Assembly: GCA_905250075.1 (NCBI GenBank)
Contig: CAJNOP010000363.1
Location: 62,001-126,000 of the forward strand
Direction of reading: 5' to 3'
DNA from: Rotaria sp. Silwood1
Taxonomy: Eukaryota > Rotifera > Eurotatoria > Philodinida > Philodinidae
DNA length: 64,000 nt
Shown here: one piece after another, positions 38,771 to 51,200 of the stretch
Numbering within the stretch: the stretch's first letter is position 1
Layout of the letters: the number at the start of each line of letters is the position of its first letter
Notes under the pieces: generated by a model
Told to the model about the DNA's origin: nothing
What the model saw: only the letters and a program-made list of their open reading frames with translations
Databases searched by the model: none
Position numbers and translations under genes: made by a program

Positions 38771-38937
38771 TGGGTGGATGGTATTCCGTCTGTGGGTGTG
38801 AGTGTGGGTGTGGGGATGGGAGTGTGGGTGTGCATGTGGTGGTGTAGGTGTGTGGGTGTGGGTGTGTGGGTCTGAGTCTGGATATGGGTGTGTACAGGAA
38901 AAGAACACACCTACACCCATACCCACACCCCACACCC
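38771..38937. repeat. Interstitial telomere-like tract, G-rich then C-rich
   Basis: From about 38771 to 38895 the plus strand is almost pure G/T with at least seven exact TGTGGG units and variants. After a short ACAGGAAAAG spacer it switches to the C-rich complement (CCTACACCCATACCCACACCCC) until 38937. TGTGGG is the telomeric repeat I recall being reported for bdelloid rotifers. The G-rich-then-C-rich order is the arrangement of a telomere-telomere fusion. A simple minisatellite with an inversion is the alternative. Confidence 0.7.
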
Positions 38938-39942
38938 AAATCTATGAAAATATCAATCTTAATCAATGAATTTGAAATATATCAATATTTTTGCCCGTTC
39001 CATCATCGAATATGCTGTTTCTTTGCATTATTTTGCTCCATGGATTTTAATGAACTAACTTTCCAGTATTATCAAATTTATTCAACCAAGATTGATTGAA
39101 TTTTGTTCTGGATCAGGTATTTAATGAACAATTTGATATAATTACTTATAAGAAAATATTATAAGTTCTTTTTTTTATGTCAGTATATAATGATGATGTT
39201 ACGATTATTTGTCGCAACTCAGCAAAATAGAGAAATTCAAATGAAGAAAGAATGAAAGGATTATGTAGCATAGAAGTGATTCGTTAATAGAAACACAATT
39301 GGTGTAACTTTAATTAAGAGAAAATAAGTTATGTTATACTGTAATTAAATTAGGGTCGTCAAACAATTTGTCAAAGTTCGTTTTATTTTTACTTCCCGCA
39401 TTCAATTTTGTAAAAGTCGATTGAAATTCAATCAATTACTTTTCATCGAATGTTTAACTATCTTGTTATTACTTAGTCTCGTTTTAATTCTTTTTCTATC
39501 TAAGATAGTTGAATGTAGTTTGCCCATAGGTATATCGGTTGGTCGGTGTAACAAACAAAAATAAGAAAAAAGATCAGTGTTTCCTGCCATCAATGAAGCT
39601 ACTATTGCTGAAAAAATTTATCTATGCTAAATTTTTCTCGTTAGACTTTATTTTTTGATAAAAAAAAGAAGAAAAAGATAAGAATTTCTAAGCAAAGAGG
39701 CTAAAAAGAGGTGCTTAAAAATAAGAGGAAGAAAGAAAAAAAAGAGATGGAGTGGGTAGCCAGGAGCATTGTAGTTCATAATTTTTCTTTTCACTTCGCA
39801 GTAGTCGCCGCCATAGTTTATTGCGAGCAAAGAACAGAAAAAAGACTGGGAAAAAACCATTCTCGTCTCTCATTATATTGTGATTCAAAATTTCATAATT
39901 GTATGTTTTTTATTTCACTGGTTGTTGACAGCTATTTATTTT
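38938..39942. other. Upstream region of the OAS-like gene
   Basis: About 1 kb, AT-rich. The end (39880-39942) stays open in the frame of the OAS-like gene but encodes a hydrophobic low-complexity stretch, and a splice acceptor sits at its end. I therefore read it as leader or intron and not as protein. Confidence 0.5.
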
Positions 39943-39944
39943 AG
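39943..39944 (+). promoter_or_regulatory. Splice acceptor before the OAS-like gene
   Basis: TATTTATTTTAG ends at 39944, 43 bases before the ATG at 39988. It is the best argument for starting the protein at 39988 and not at the earlier in-frame ATG (39880). Confidence 0.45.
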
Positions 39945-39987
39945 ATATCAAACGCTAAAAACTATCAAGCTCTCAACAGTAGCAAGG

Positions 39988-41316
39988 ATGACGATTCGAC
40001 GTCTACGTAGAACTCTAAACGCTTTTTCAAGTAGTTTGGTTGTTCCGACAGTAGTATTGAGAAAGGGTAAAAAGTCTATGCAACAAATCTTTTTAATTTT
40101 GCAAAAAAACTCACGTTATAATCTGGATCGATGTCGACTGGTGGGTGGTATGGGCAAGAAGACATCTACTTCATTGAAATTCGATTATGATTGTGTGATT
40201 TATGTCAATGACGTCGATCCTCCATTTAAGAATCTTCTGGATGAATGGAACACGATTTTGAAAGCGCATTGTAGCAACATTATTGGTGAAATACAAATAA
40301 CAGCACATAGCCTGCAGTTTAAAAGAGGAGAATTCGATTTTGACGTCTTGCCTGCACCAAATTATTCTGGACCAAAGCATGATATTATGCAACAAGCTGA
40401 AACAATCTGGGTTAAAATTTCAAAGGAACAGGATATCCCGATAGAAAAGACATGTTCCTTGTATAGTTCAGGACTCTCAGAATTAGCGTTCAATTTTATG
40501 AAGGAGCAATCTTGCTTTATTCATGGTTTGTGCCGCTTATGTAAATATTGGAACCAGACGGTACTATACAACACGAAAATTTATGGTCGTTCATTTATCA
40601 TCGAATGCCTCGCGGTCAAGGCGGGACAAGAAGAAGAACAAGCTGCAATCAATAGAAAATCATCGACACTCAATGCATTTCGTCTCTTTTTACATTATCT
40701 CATCGCATACCAGGAAATTAATATCATTTTCTCCAAATTTTATAAGCAAATATTAGGCCCATTGCCCAAAAAACCTTACTTGATTGATCCAACAAATCCC
40801 TTCAACAACCTTCTTGCCAACATACCTGAGAGTGACTTAGACTCTTTGGCAAAATATTCGCAAGAAACATTGAAATGTTTAGACAAGTGTCAAACTAATC
40901 TTAATGCTGCAATAGAAACACTGTTCGATCCACAACCAGATCTGAAAAGCTTATTTCCATCTTCGGCGAAGTTGAAGAGTATTTCTACAATGATAACCAG
41001 CAAACCACATTTGTCTGAAAAGTCGCAACCACTAATTGTACGCCGAAGTATATTTGATTCGAACACTCTGAAATCCATGAAAAACATTATACATTATGTT
41101 CTGGCATACTTAATCACTATCGCTAAGAGAAAGTCTCAACATAACGTGCCCGAGAATGTGGTAGAGGCAACTTTACAGTTCCTCAATCGTTCTTTTAATC
41201 AAAGAGATCATCAATCGATACCAAATACGAAAACGCACGATGATTACGACATTACATTTATTTTTCCGTTGAATATGAAAGACAAAGACGCCATATATAT
41301 TTCAATGTGTCAATAA
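39988..41316 (+). CDS. 2'-5'-oligoadenylate synthetase (OAS)-like nucleotidyltransferase
   Basis: An intronless gene of 442 residues from the ATG at 39988 (478 from the in-frame ATG at 39880). OAS enzymes are sensors, dsRNA-activated in vertebrates, that make 2'-5' oligoadenylate. Numbering from 39988, the polymerase-beta-type core is GGMGKKTSTSLKFDYDCVIY with Asp66 and Asp68, and EFDFDVLPAP with the third Asp119. These align with the OAS catalytic triad and all are present. LYSSGLSELAFNFMKE, LCRLCKYWNQ, FLHYLIAYQEINII and YLIDPTNPFNNLL then follow the OAS1_C domain (compare VILDPADPTGNL). Odd points are a one-residue shorter loop with Met after GG, and about 160 extra residues after the OAS core that I cannot assign. 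AATAAA overlaps the stop codon (41312-41317). It lies beside a mariner, a foldback element and a telomere-like tract, so transfer or retrocopying is plausible. Enzyme activity and dsRNA dependence are inferred only from family. Confidence 0.85.
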   Translation: MTIRRLRRTLNAFSSSLVVPTVVLRKGKKSMQQIFLILQKNSRYNLDRCRLVGGMGKKTSTSLKFDYDCVIYVNDVDPPFKNLLDEWNTILKAHCSNIIGEIQITAHSLQFKRGEFDFDVLPAPNYSGPKHDIMQQAETIWVKISKEQDIPIEKTCSLYSSGLSELAFNFMKEQSCFIHGLCRLCKYWNQTVLYNTKIYGRSFIIECLAVKAGQEEEQAAINRKSSTLNAFRLFLHYLIAYQEINIIFSKFYKQILGPLPKKPYLIDPTNPFNNLLANIPESDLDSLAKYSQETLKCLDKCQTNLNAAIETLFDPQPDLKSLFPSSAKLKSISTMITSKPHLSEKSQPLIVRRSIFDSNTLKSMKNIIHYVLAYLITIAKRKSQHNVPENVVEATLQFLNRSFNQRDHQSIPNTKTHDDYDITFIFPLNMKDKDAIYISMCQ

Positions 41317-41317
41317 A

Positions 41318-43172
41318 TTTGTCATACTGACTAGAATTAGTTTGAATTCCGCCCATCATCTAATTTCATATAGTAAGATGTTGAAGAGGCTGATTATTAA
41401 AAACCTTCTCTTTACTTAAGTCTGCATCAGCTCTCGAAAAGATATCCGAAAGCGGTTTTTGCTGATAATGAGGTTGGATATAATTGTGTATGTGGGTGCG
41501 GATTAGTGGGAATAGATCTAAAGAAAACCCAAATCGACAATTAAACATACGTCCTCACCCATTCACACCCTTTATCATCATACTTTTACAGCATGCTAAT
41601 ATGATAAAACTTTTCTAACTATATAGTAATACGAGAGGAACAAGAATGTACTCATTCTTGCTTATATGGTTCATTATTGACTCTTGTAATCATTTAAGAT
41701 ACTTTTTATATACTCAAAGCTGCTATATCACGCTTGACTCGATAAGATCGAAGTGATATAACATAAAATGTATACTTATTCATAGCAATGGTTACATTAA
41801 ATAATTCATTTTAATGGATTCTCATGAGAAAAAACTTGGTCATTCTGTTGAAAAGAAGGTTTTGAAACACATATCAATTATAAATATTGATAATATAACG
41901 GTGTAAGACTTGTTTATTGAGTTTTAATATTTAATTCTATCGTTGTTTTATTTCTATTGTTCATTATCAACAGGCATCTTTTCATTTGATGAAGTTACAC
42001 ATGAAAATAGATCTCATTCAATCATTAATACCGTCCCCATTTCATATATCATCTATAAATCTAGGTGACGACATTGTTTATCCATTTCGCAGTTGTATTT
42101 ATTGTTTCGTTTGAAATTCAGGCTATTTTTGTTCTCATTTTACATACAGTGGCACCTAAAAAATAGATCATCTACCCAAATGATTGCTTTATTTTTCTTT
42201 AAGATATCAGCTCTCTCTAGGCCACGTATTTACCATGCCAGAGTACAAATACAAAAATTGATAATCTTGGAAACACAAAATAACTCAATATTGTACTCCG
42301 TATACGATCGTTTTCGACAAGAAGACGAATTTGATAAATGCTCGAACGGAATTATATTAGTGTTTTGGTCAAAACATTATAAACGGTGCAACTTCTCGAT
42401 CCAAAGAATATAACACTAGATTTTTAATCTTCATACATCCTTATATTTTTGCTTGAGGTATATAATCAATTTTGAGTGAAATCAAAGCACATCATTCATA
42501 GTATTTCTGAACTGGTAAAGTGACTCAATAACATAGAGAGCTGATAATTTGAGCAGATAAATTATGAAAACAAGACTAGATTTTGGCAAAAAAACTGCAA
42601 CTCAATCTGTTAAAGCCATCTTGAAATATGGGAAAAACAAAGCGATTAATTAGGTTTACGATTAAGTTTGAATGCGACTATTTATATATTGATTGTCATC
42701 ATTGACATCGATGTTTACTAGGTGCAACTATTGTATGTTTAATGTAATCTCTTTAACTTGTTATACGTATTCTTGTTTTATTATATTTACTTTGTAATGT
42801 CTTGTCTATAAAAAAAAATTGTTTTAGTTTTTATGCCTTTATCTAGGATATCGACAATCAATATGTCCAATAGAATGGAAAGTTCTTATTATGCCATTAA
42901 ACAGGTTGACTACTGATCAAAGACTTTGTTTATAAATCTATGAGATAATCACTTGAATGATTATTTCAATAGAATAATGCTTAATAAACGATGGAGACTT
43001 TCAATATTTTCATCGAAAAATCATAAGAAAGTATATTCTTTCCTATAGATGAATCCACAATAGTTCTTTCCTATTTTAAAATTCTTAAATAACTTCTTAA
43101 AAATAATTTCACAACAGCAAATACAATAAATAAATCTCGTAGAAATAGTATAACCAATAAAAATTAGATATT
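41318..43172. other. Intergenic between the OAS-like gene and BBS7
   Basis: About 1.85 kb, AT-rich. A 106-codon frame at 42093-42413 has no hydrophobic, repeat or family pattern and no splice context, so I do not call it. The right end is the 3' flank of BBS7. Confidence 0.5.
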
Positions 43173-46100
43173 TTATAATGAATTAAAAAAGTCAATGAAA
43201 ACTTGTGGTTGAGAAAATGATGTATTGAGTTTATCAAATAGAAGTGGAATTTTTGCTTTAACATTTATGCCTTCAAATTTATGTTTGTCAATAAATAAAT
43301 CAGCAACCATACCTATATTAAATATATAATTTAATTATTAAACAATAACAAAAAAAAAAAACCAAAGTATATTCAATTAAACTTACTACATAAACGATTA
43401 AGATGAACTGGTGTTTGTTTATATTGTTCACGTATAGAATTCGCATTATTAAGTATATGTCGATGTTCAGGTGTTAAAACATCATCAGATGAACCATCCA
43501 TAACTAATTCTTTTAATGGTTCAATTAAATTATATTTATCTGTTAAGGTTTTATAATGTGCAATCATGGGCAACATTTGACTGAGTGTCGATGATATTGT
43601 TTCATTACTTAATTCTAGAAAAATAAGATTTTTCTTTATATAGTAAAATGAATAATTTGACAATAATTACCATAAGTGATATTTAAAGTAATTTTTTTTT
43701 CAGTAGCTTTTTTACTCATAACATCTTTGAGTATCGATATAGTTGAAACATTTTCTGATCGAAAAATAGCTTCTTCTTGTCTAAATAACAAAAAAAAAAC
43801 AAAATTATTCTAATTTGATGGTTTAAAATATTCACACAATCTATTTTCATGATCTATACAACAATGACATAACGTATTCGGTTGTTATATAGTGAAATAC
43901 CGTTGATTATATCTTCATTAATATTAAGAAAATCCAAAGATTTCATTTTATTTACTTAAGATATAACAATGGTAATGAAAAATCATTAGAATACATTTTA
44001 CGAAAAATATTCAAGAAAATTTTCTTTAACATATCGTTACTTGAAAAGATCTAAAGTGCTCTAATCTCAATTTTTGCAGAAACATATATTCTGTGCTTGA
44101 TATTGAACTAAAACTTATTCATCATAAATTGTTTTGTGATTGTAATAATCAAGTATCATCCTTTAAAATCATTAGAAGTAACTCAAAATGATTTCGTATA
44201 ATTCAAGAAAAAAAAAAACTTGCAATGAAATACGATTGAACAAAACTATAATGAAGGCAATATCAAATAAGTTTGTTGCCGTAATGTTTATAATCATTAT
44301 ATTATAATTATTACACATCATGAATAGAATCTGAACTACATATGTTCAAAAAAATATATCAACCTTGCATAAAAGGGTATTATTATTATTGTTATTTAAG
44401 TGAAACAAATATGCATAAGTAGCAGAGATGTCCATCGCTGCGCTGCCGCTGCCGCGATGGCGGTGGGGGCGCGGCAGCGGCAGGTTTTTTAAAAAATCAC
44501 CGCGGCAGCGGCGCGGTAGCGGCAGATTTTTTTAAAAGTCATTGCGGCAGCGGCGCGGTAGCGGCAAGTTTTTTGAAAAACCATCGCGGCAGCGGCAGGA
44601 TTTTTTTTGGAGGACATTGAAAAACTGTATGAATTTAATAGAATTTCAGGATTTACAAATGAAACGCCCTGATATTGAATAAATCTGATGGACTAGTACC
44701 CATATCTCTGGTCAAATATAGTCACAGCAGTGAAATTAGAAACACGTTTTTGAAAACCGTCGCGGCAGCGTTTCTTTTATAAGTCATCGCGGTGCGGCAG
44801 CGTCGCGGCAACATTTTTTTATAAACCGTCGCGGCGCGGCAGCGGCAGATTTTCAGCCGCGATGGACATCTCTGATAAGTAGTATATTTTTGTCATCAAG
44901 CGGTTCATATATTTAGTGTCTTCTAACTATGATACAATTGAACAGATATTTGAATATATTATGTTAATGAGAAATATCATCTGTTATTGTATAGAACGTG
45001 AATCTTATTAATATAACAAATTATTTTTGATTTATATTTAATTAATTCAATAATTATTTACAAAGATCAAGTTTATACATCACGAAATTCACATTTTAAA
45101 ATAATCTAAATACCTGTATATACATTCAAGTTGTGTTTGTAAGAATATATTTGTATAAGTTAATCGATTTTCTTTATCAACTGGTGGTCGTTCAGGAACA
45201 TCAGCAAGACAAAATTGTATCCATGAATGAATTTCTGCATAACTAAATGAACCAGTTATTTTCATTGTATTCATTGGTCTAAAATGGAAAAATATTATTT
45301 CAATGAAAAAACAAAGAATATCTGTTTTTCTCAATACTTATTTGGATCAATTGATATTGTACTTCTTTGATGTAATGATAATGGTTTAATAGTATGTCGT
45401 CGAAGCATTGAACATCGTGGTTGAATTTTTGATGTTATATATAATTGTAATGTTCCATAATGACCTTCAATTGTTCGTACATGCATTTCTAAACGTGTTG
45501 TATTTACTTGACAACGATAAGTAACAAGTACTGCATTGTTATCCTGTTTGTTTTTTTTTTTGTTATCAATGAAAAACAAAAACTTGAATGTTAAAAAATA
45601 AAATAACAAATCTAATTTACTTTTGGATCACAATCACTAAAACTCATAACAGCAGAATTTTTTTCAACATCAAGTATATCCAAAATAACATCACATTGTA
45701 AAAGAACATTATCTATTGGTATTTCACTTTCAATTGTTAGATTATATGTTGCATCATCACGATTTAATTCAAAACGATCATTAACACGAAATTCACGTAT
45801 TGTTGATATAGCATTTGCATTTGATTTAATTGCTTCATGATAACGTTCATGTGTTGTTAATAATTTTCTTTGTAATTCTTCGATTTCATTTCTAAATTAG
45901 TTTAATCGAAAGAGAAACTTTTTGATTTTCAGACTAATTTTATTTACTTAAGTTCTTCTATTTTATGTCCAAGATCATCATTTTGTGTTACAATAATTTC
46001 ACCACCTAATTCATGTTGTAATGGTTGAGAAGTTAAACCAAATATCCAACCTAAAATAAATGAAAATAAACAAATAAATTAGTAAATATAAGAAAAATAT

Positions 46101-48225
46101 TTACCTTGATATGTACAACATACTAATTCATCGTAATTTGCATTACCCACTGTTCCACCTTCAATATTAGTAATACTTTCAGTACCATTCTAAAATAAAA
46201 ACATCATTACTTTTTTTTTTTCATATATACAAAAAAAAGATATATATATGTATGTATTTAAATCTATGCAATGATAATGAAGATCTATTTGAAATATAAA
46301 CAGCGATTTTGAACAGTTGATGAAATTTTTCAATATATTTAAGTTTTGAAAATAGATTTTAAAGACAAGTTTTGAGAAAATCATTCTAGAAGATACTATA
46401 GAAATTATTTATTGATATTATCATTTTAAACAATGTCAGTTACTAAACAGAATAACGAATGATTGAGTTTTTAATAGTCTATTTTTACTAATTTCGTAAT
46501 AGGATTACATAGTGGATCATAAATAGAACTACAATAAAAAAGAAATTAAATATCTATCTAAAGTCACAAGGAATTTTATGAATGATAATATATTGATGGG
46601 CATAGAGTAAATTTTCTGTCCTATATAGCTAGTTTAAAAGTGAACATTTACAAACTTTCGAATTTTCAAATATCAAGGAACGCTTCTTTTTCAAAGAGAT
46701 GGATATTCTAATGTCTAAAGAGCTGCAACTTTGTATTTTAATTCTGCGGCAAGAATTTCAGCATTTAAACTGACCAGTTTAAAAACTTTTTTCTCTGTGC
46801 CGATCCATATAATATCATTCATAAGATTCGTTTTGATTTCATACTATTCTTCTCAATGACAACTGACACAGAATACATGTCATAAAAGATATCATAAATT
46901 GGTCAAAATGAGACTTAAGTGTACAACATTCATCTAATTTCGAACAATATTATAAATATATGATATCTTACATAAGTATATTTTAAAATTGGTTCATCAG
47001 TTGTTTCAAAATTATATACTTCAACAGTACCATCTTCACGTGCAACAATCATATCTGGTACACCATCAGCCAATATATCATAAAAATCAATAGCACTTAT
47101 ACCCGATAAATGTTTTGGATTAGCTATTTCCCATTTAGTACTTGTTGAAATACTATTGTAAAAATAAATAATATCAAACTAATGGAAAAATAAACTTATA
47201 AAAAAAAAATAAAGCAAACCTGCCAATTTCAAGTTGACCAAGACGACCATCAGATGTACCATAAACAATTTCACTTTTTGTTGGACCTAGAAACTAATAA
47301 TCTTATTCTATTCTATTCTATATTATATTATATTTTTACCTCCAGTCTTATTCGAAAGAATTAATGTTGTTGGAATACCAGGAATTTCAGCTTCATATAA
47401 TACTGATGATTTCTGAAAGAAAGAATAATTTTATTGTTTTTTTGTTTTTATTTTAATTTACATTTAATGGTCTTAATAATCGATCTTGACAAGCAATAAC
47501 TGGCATAGCTTGAATTGGCAACGGAAGAATAACAATATCATTCATTTTTGCTGCAAATGTTAATGTATCTGTTTCGTTTGATTCAACATAATGTGTATAT
47601 GTTGTATCCGTACAAGTATATAAACTTGAACCAAGTATAGCCCTTTTCATTTTTTAATAATTAGAAAAAAAGAAAATCAAAAAAACTTATAGTTTTTAAT
47701 AACTTACATGCATCGAATTGGATCACTAACATTTGTATCAAATGTATAAAATTGTTTACCTTTCTTTGAATAACCTCGTACTTCTGTTTCTGCTGCAACA
47801 AATATTCGATCAGGTGTTTCACCTAATCGACCACCGAGTTCAACTCGAGTAATACGTCTACCAGGAGTAGTTTTGAAAATAGACTAAAAAACTAAAATCT
47901 AGAATAAATATTTAAATATATGAATGAAAACTTACATTTATATCTTTTTTTCGAACAGAAAATAATTGAACTATTCCATTACTTTCACCTAATGCAATCT
48001 ATTAATAAAATTAAATATAAATTTGTATTAACGAAAAAGAAAACATTAAATATATATATATATACTTTTTGTGTCTCTTTTTTCGCACTATCACGAGGTA
48101 ATAATCGCATACATTTAGATGTTACTGATGATGTTGTCTTCAATTTAAAAAAATAGATTTAGATAGAAAAATTTTTAATGTAATACTTTAAAGTAATCGA
48201 CGCGATTTAATTGTAATTCGAGCAT
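43173..48225 (-). CDS. BBS7: Bardet-Biedl syndrome 7 protein homologue (BBSome subunit)
   Basis: Subunit of the BBSome, the coat complex that traffics membrane proteins in and out of cilia. Many exons. The start at 48225 reads [13 protein letters not shown], matching the family MDLILNRMDYLQ pattern. The N-terminal beta-propeller includes [35 protein letters not shown] and [21 protein letters not shown] coiled-coil linker follows ([20 protein letters not shown]). Then come the appendage domains with [50 protein letters not shown] and [22 protein letters not shown]. The C-terminus ([14 protein letters not shown] and FIDFFNSL) is also present, so the gene looks full length. Two introns are enlarged: about 43.8-45.1 kb, which holds a hAT MITE, and about 46.2-46.97 kb. 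Confidence 0.95.
44424..44874. mobile_element. hAT-type MITE, 451 bp, GC-rich, in a BBS7 intron
   Basis: The ends are CAGAGATGTCCATCGC (left) and GCGATGGACATCTCTG (right), perfect inverted repeats flanked by the 8-bp direct repeat ATAAGTAG (44416-44423 and 44875-44882). Inside, GCGGCAGCGGCGCGG-type units repeat many times on both sides of a short AT-rich centre (about 44600-44750). Non-autonomous, no coding frame. The composition contrasts strongly with its AT-rich surroundings. Confidence 0.94.
46195..46975 (-). other. Long BBS7 intron, no element recognised
   Basis: About 0.8 kb of AT-rich sequence between the propeller exons encoding [12 protein letters not shown] and [13 protein letters not shown]. 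No terminal repeats or tandem structure were seen. Confidence 0.6.
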
Positions 48226-51200
48226 TTTACAACTTGAGATAATCTGGTTTTTTTTTTTTTTGTTTAATCTGTTTTCTTTGTCTTTCTGTAGGAGAAAAAT
48301 GAACCATAACTCGAACGATTGTTTCGGTGAGAACCTTCATTCTTCTGTCTTGGAATCTTTTATCGAACTGAATATGTACGTCATCTATCGTTCATAAACA
48401 AATATTTCACTGCAGTTATAATTTAATTTACAATAAATATTCATATTTAATTAAATCGAACAAACTATATAAAAGCTTTCATTAATTTCTAATTGTTTAT
48501 TTTACTGAAATTAACTATTTTTTTTATTGTTTCGTGAAAAAGAAAAGCAAATCTTATTTGAATTCAATCTAAGCTAACCAAGTTGAGAAGTGGAGAACAT
48601 TATATCAAATTAAATGGATATATAGTATTACTAGATGAAGACCATTATTGATGATCACAATGGTAACTATCCTTTCGTCGTAAAATTGATTCTTTCAGTA
48701 CGAAATATATTATGATAAATTCCTTGATGAAGTTTTCAATAGATAATCTCAATTGTTTATAATGCAGGGGCAACAGCAAACATTAAATTACATATGACTA
48801 ATTCCGTAAAATGAACTAATTGAGATATGAGTTTTTAACAAAAAAGTTGCATGTTATCTCTCAGAAATATTTTATTTATTTGAGAAATATTCTTTCAGAG
48901 AAAGCACTATAGATTTTCAGAAAACAAAGTATCTCTCCATATAATTGTTTATTATTATGTACGAAGACTGTTATCGAACAAATTGGCATTATTTAATGAT
49001 ACTAATACCTGCACGTTGTAAATATATTGATATCTTGATAATTAATGCAAAGATTATAAATACAATATTGATAATATAACATGTATTCAATATGTTTATA
49101 ATTGACATTAATGTAAAAATAATCTTGACAAGTTTGACAATAAATTTGCTGAGATTTTCTTGTGCTAATACATTCCTTTGCCTAAATTAGTTGATGATAA
49201 CAACAAAGTTTTGAATACGTTTGCCCGTTCATTTATTTTGAAAAAGTTGATTAATGATTTTTCTCGTTTCCATATACATTTCGTATATGGAAAATCACGA
49301 AAAGTTGAAACACAACTTCAAAGACTATTCTAATGATGTATTCAATTTCCTGAAAGAATACGTTGCTTAGTATTGTGTAGCTTCAAGCCTAGGAAATATC
49401 AGAATACAACATTCAAGTGTAGAGTTGCCATTTCATAAAATCTGAAAAGTGAAAAGTTCATCTAACACATGTAGGAAAAAGTGAGAACCTATATTGTTAC
49501 TGATTTGTAGCATTTCTAAGAGCTTTAATCATTTTTTTTTCTGTCTATGTCATTTCTTTATTTTTGCAAAATTTCAAAACATAGAAGATAAAATGCAAAA
49601 AAGAAAGCAAGTTTTATCCAACATATTGTATTTGAATGTATAGTTATTATTACAACTAATTACTGTCAACAACGCTTCTTGTCATGAAGTATTTTGACGA
49701 ATTTGTCATTCAGAAGCTATTGCATTTACTGAGACATTTGATTACGAAAATTGTTAAGTAAATTTTTCATTTTCGAAAAAAACACTTTCCACATAACGAT
49801 TGCTGATTGAAATCCAATATAAGAATAAATGAGTTCCTTCATATTTTGATGTTGGTGTTGCATTGACAGTTAATAACATTGCTCATAATTGATCTTATCC
49901 ATTCATTTTTGTTTGTTCTTCCTCGTCAGCCTGACTTTGTCACTTTGCCATTGTCGATGAATTGTGAATTTCTATTTCTGCTTCATTGGAAAGAAAAAAT
50001 TGAATCTGATTATGTAATGGTACTTCTTTCTTTTTTAGTAGCTTCAAAAATAGAACCCATCGGGCCCAAATTTTGGATCGAAATTCGGTTAACGGAAAAT
50101 TTTCAGATTCAAATCCGACGGACCTTCATCGAAAGTCAATTTTAATTCGATCAACTCATTGAACAGATTATCTTCATCAAAACCTTTGATTTTTGTAACT
50201 TCAATATGTTTTTGAATCTGATTCCTAGTAAGATTTCAATCTCATAATTAAAATGTCCAACTGTCTTTAGAAGGGCAACATTTTGAAAGAAATATTTGCT
50301 GATATACTCTAAATGTATGAAGATGAATTAAATAAACAAAGCCTGTAGTTTAGCAACAATGTTAGATGGGATTCAACTCAACAGATGTTGACAGTGAATA
50401 CCAAAAATGGTTTTTATGACTTTTGTGGTGTACTGTTGAGATGCATAAGAATGACTATGTTTAATTCCATGGCATAGAAGAGGGTCTTCTACATTCGCTA
50501 TTTCTTCACGCTTCTTGCTTGGTTTCATCTTTAATGTTATCTACTGACGATTTACAACGAAAGAATTTCATATTATTGATGTATGCTTTCAATTTTGTAT
50601 GCCCATCAAAAAGCATTTTTGCCACCATAGTGGATTGAAAACTGTTGCTCAGTGCAGAGAACGCATACAACGTAAGTTGCATCCGGTTCATACTCTAGTA
50701 AAAATGATTCTGACTTTGAATTATGTAATCATTGTGGATTAGAGATACCGGTTCTCTTCTTTCTTTTTTTTAAAAGTAACTATTATGGCTTCTAAGGCTT
50801 TATTTTCACCTGATTGTAATATTAATATTGCTTTTATTAAATTTTTAGACTGAGTTTATTTTGTATGAATAAAGCACGTAAAACAAGTGAATTACAACAC
50901 AGTTAACTATCAGTTGAAAGAAGAATGCTACTTTTACTTCATAAATAGAAATTGAGAGCAGCGCTTCTCTTCAATAGGAACATTTTTAATGTTATTTAAC
51001 TGAGTTAATAGATCGATCAGTCAGAATAATGATATATTGCACACGCCAATGATCATGATTTATTGAATAATAATAGGTTTTCTTCGGTGCCGAATTTTCA
51101 ATTAAGAGAACAAAAGTTTTCTATATGAAAAAGCCGCACAGCGAAAAAAGACGAATAGAGATGAGAACCCTGTCCCGATGCCATCTCTCGTTGAACTGAA

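Noticed and set aside
38669-39099. Gly/Val/Cys-rich and Thr/His/Pro-rich frames
   Set aside because: They translate the TGTGGG/CCCACA simple tract in several frames.
39880-39987. Earlier in-frame ATG of the OAS-like gene giving a hydrophobic N-terminus
   Set aside because: A splice acceptor at 39944 and the usual OAS N-terminal length favour the ATG at 39988; a membrane-anchored form is not fully excluded.
42093-42413. 106-codon frame downstream of the OAS-like gene
   Set aside because: No motif, hydrophobic pattern or splice context; a partner gene for OAS is not supported.
50506-50691. 61-codon minus-strand frame
   Set aside because: Peptide looks somewhat protein-like but has no family match and no neighbouring exon.
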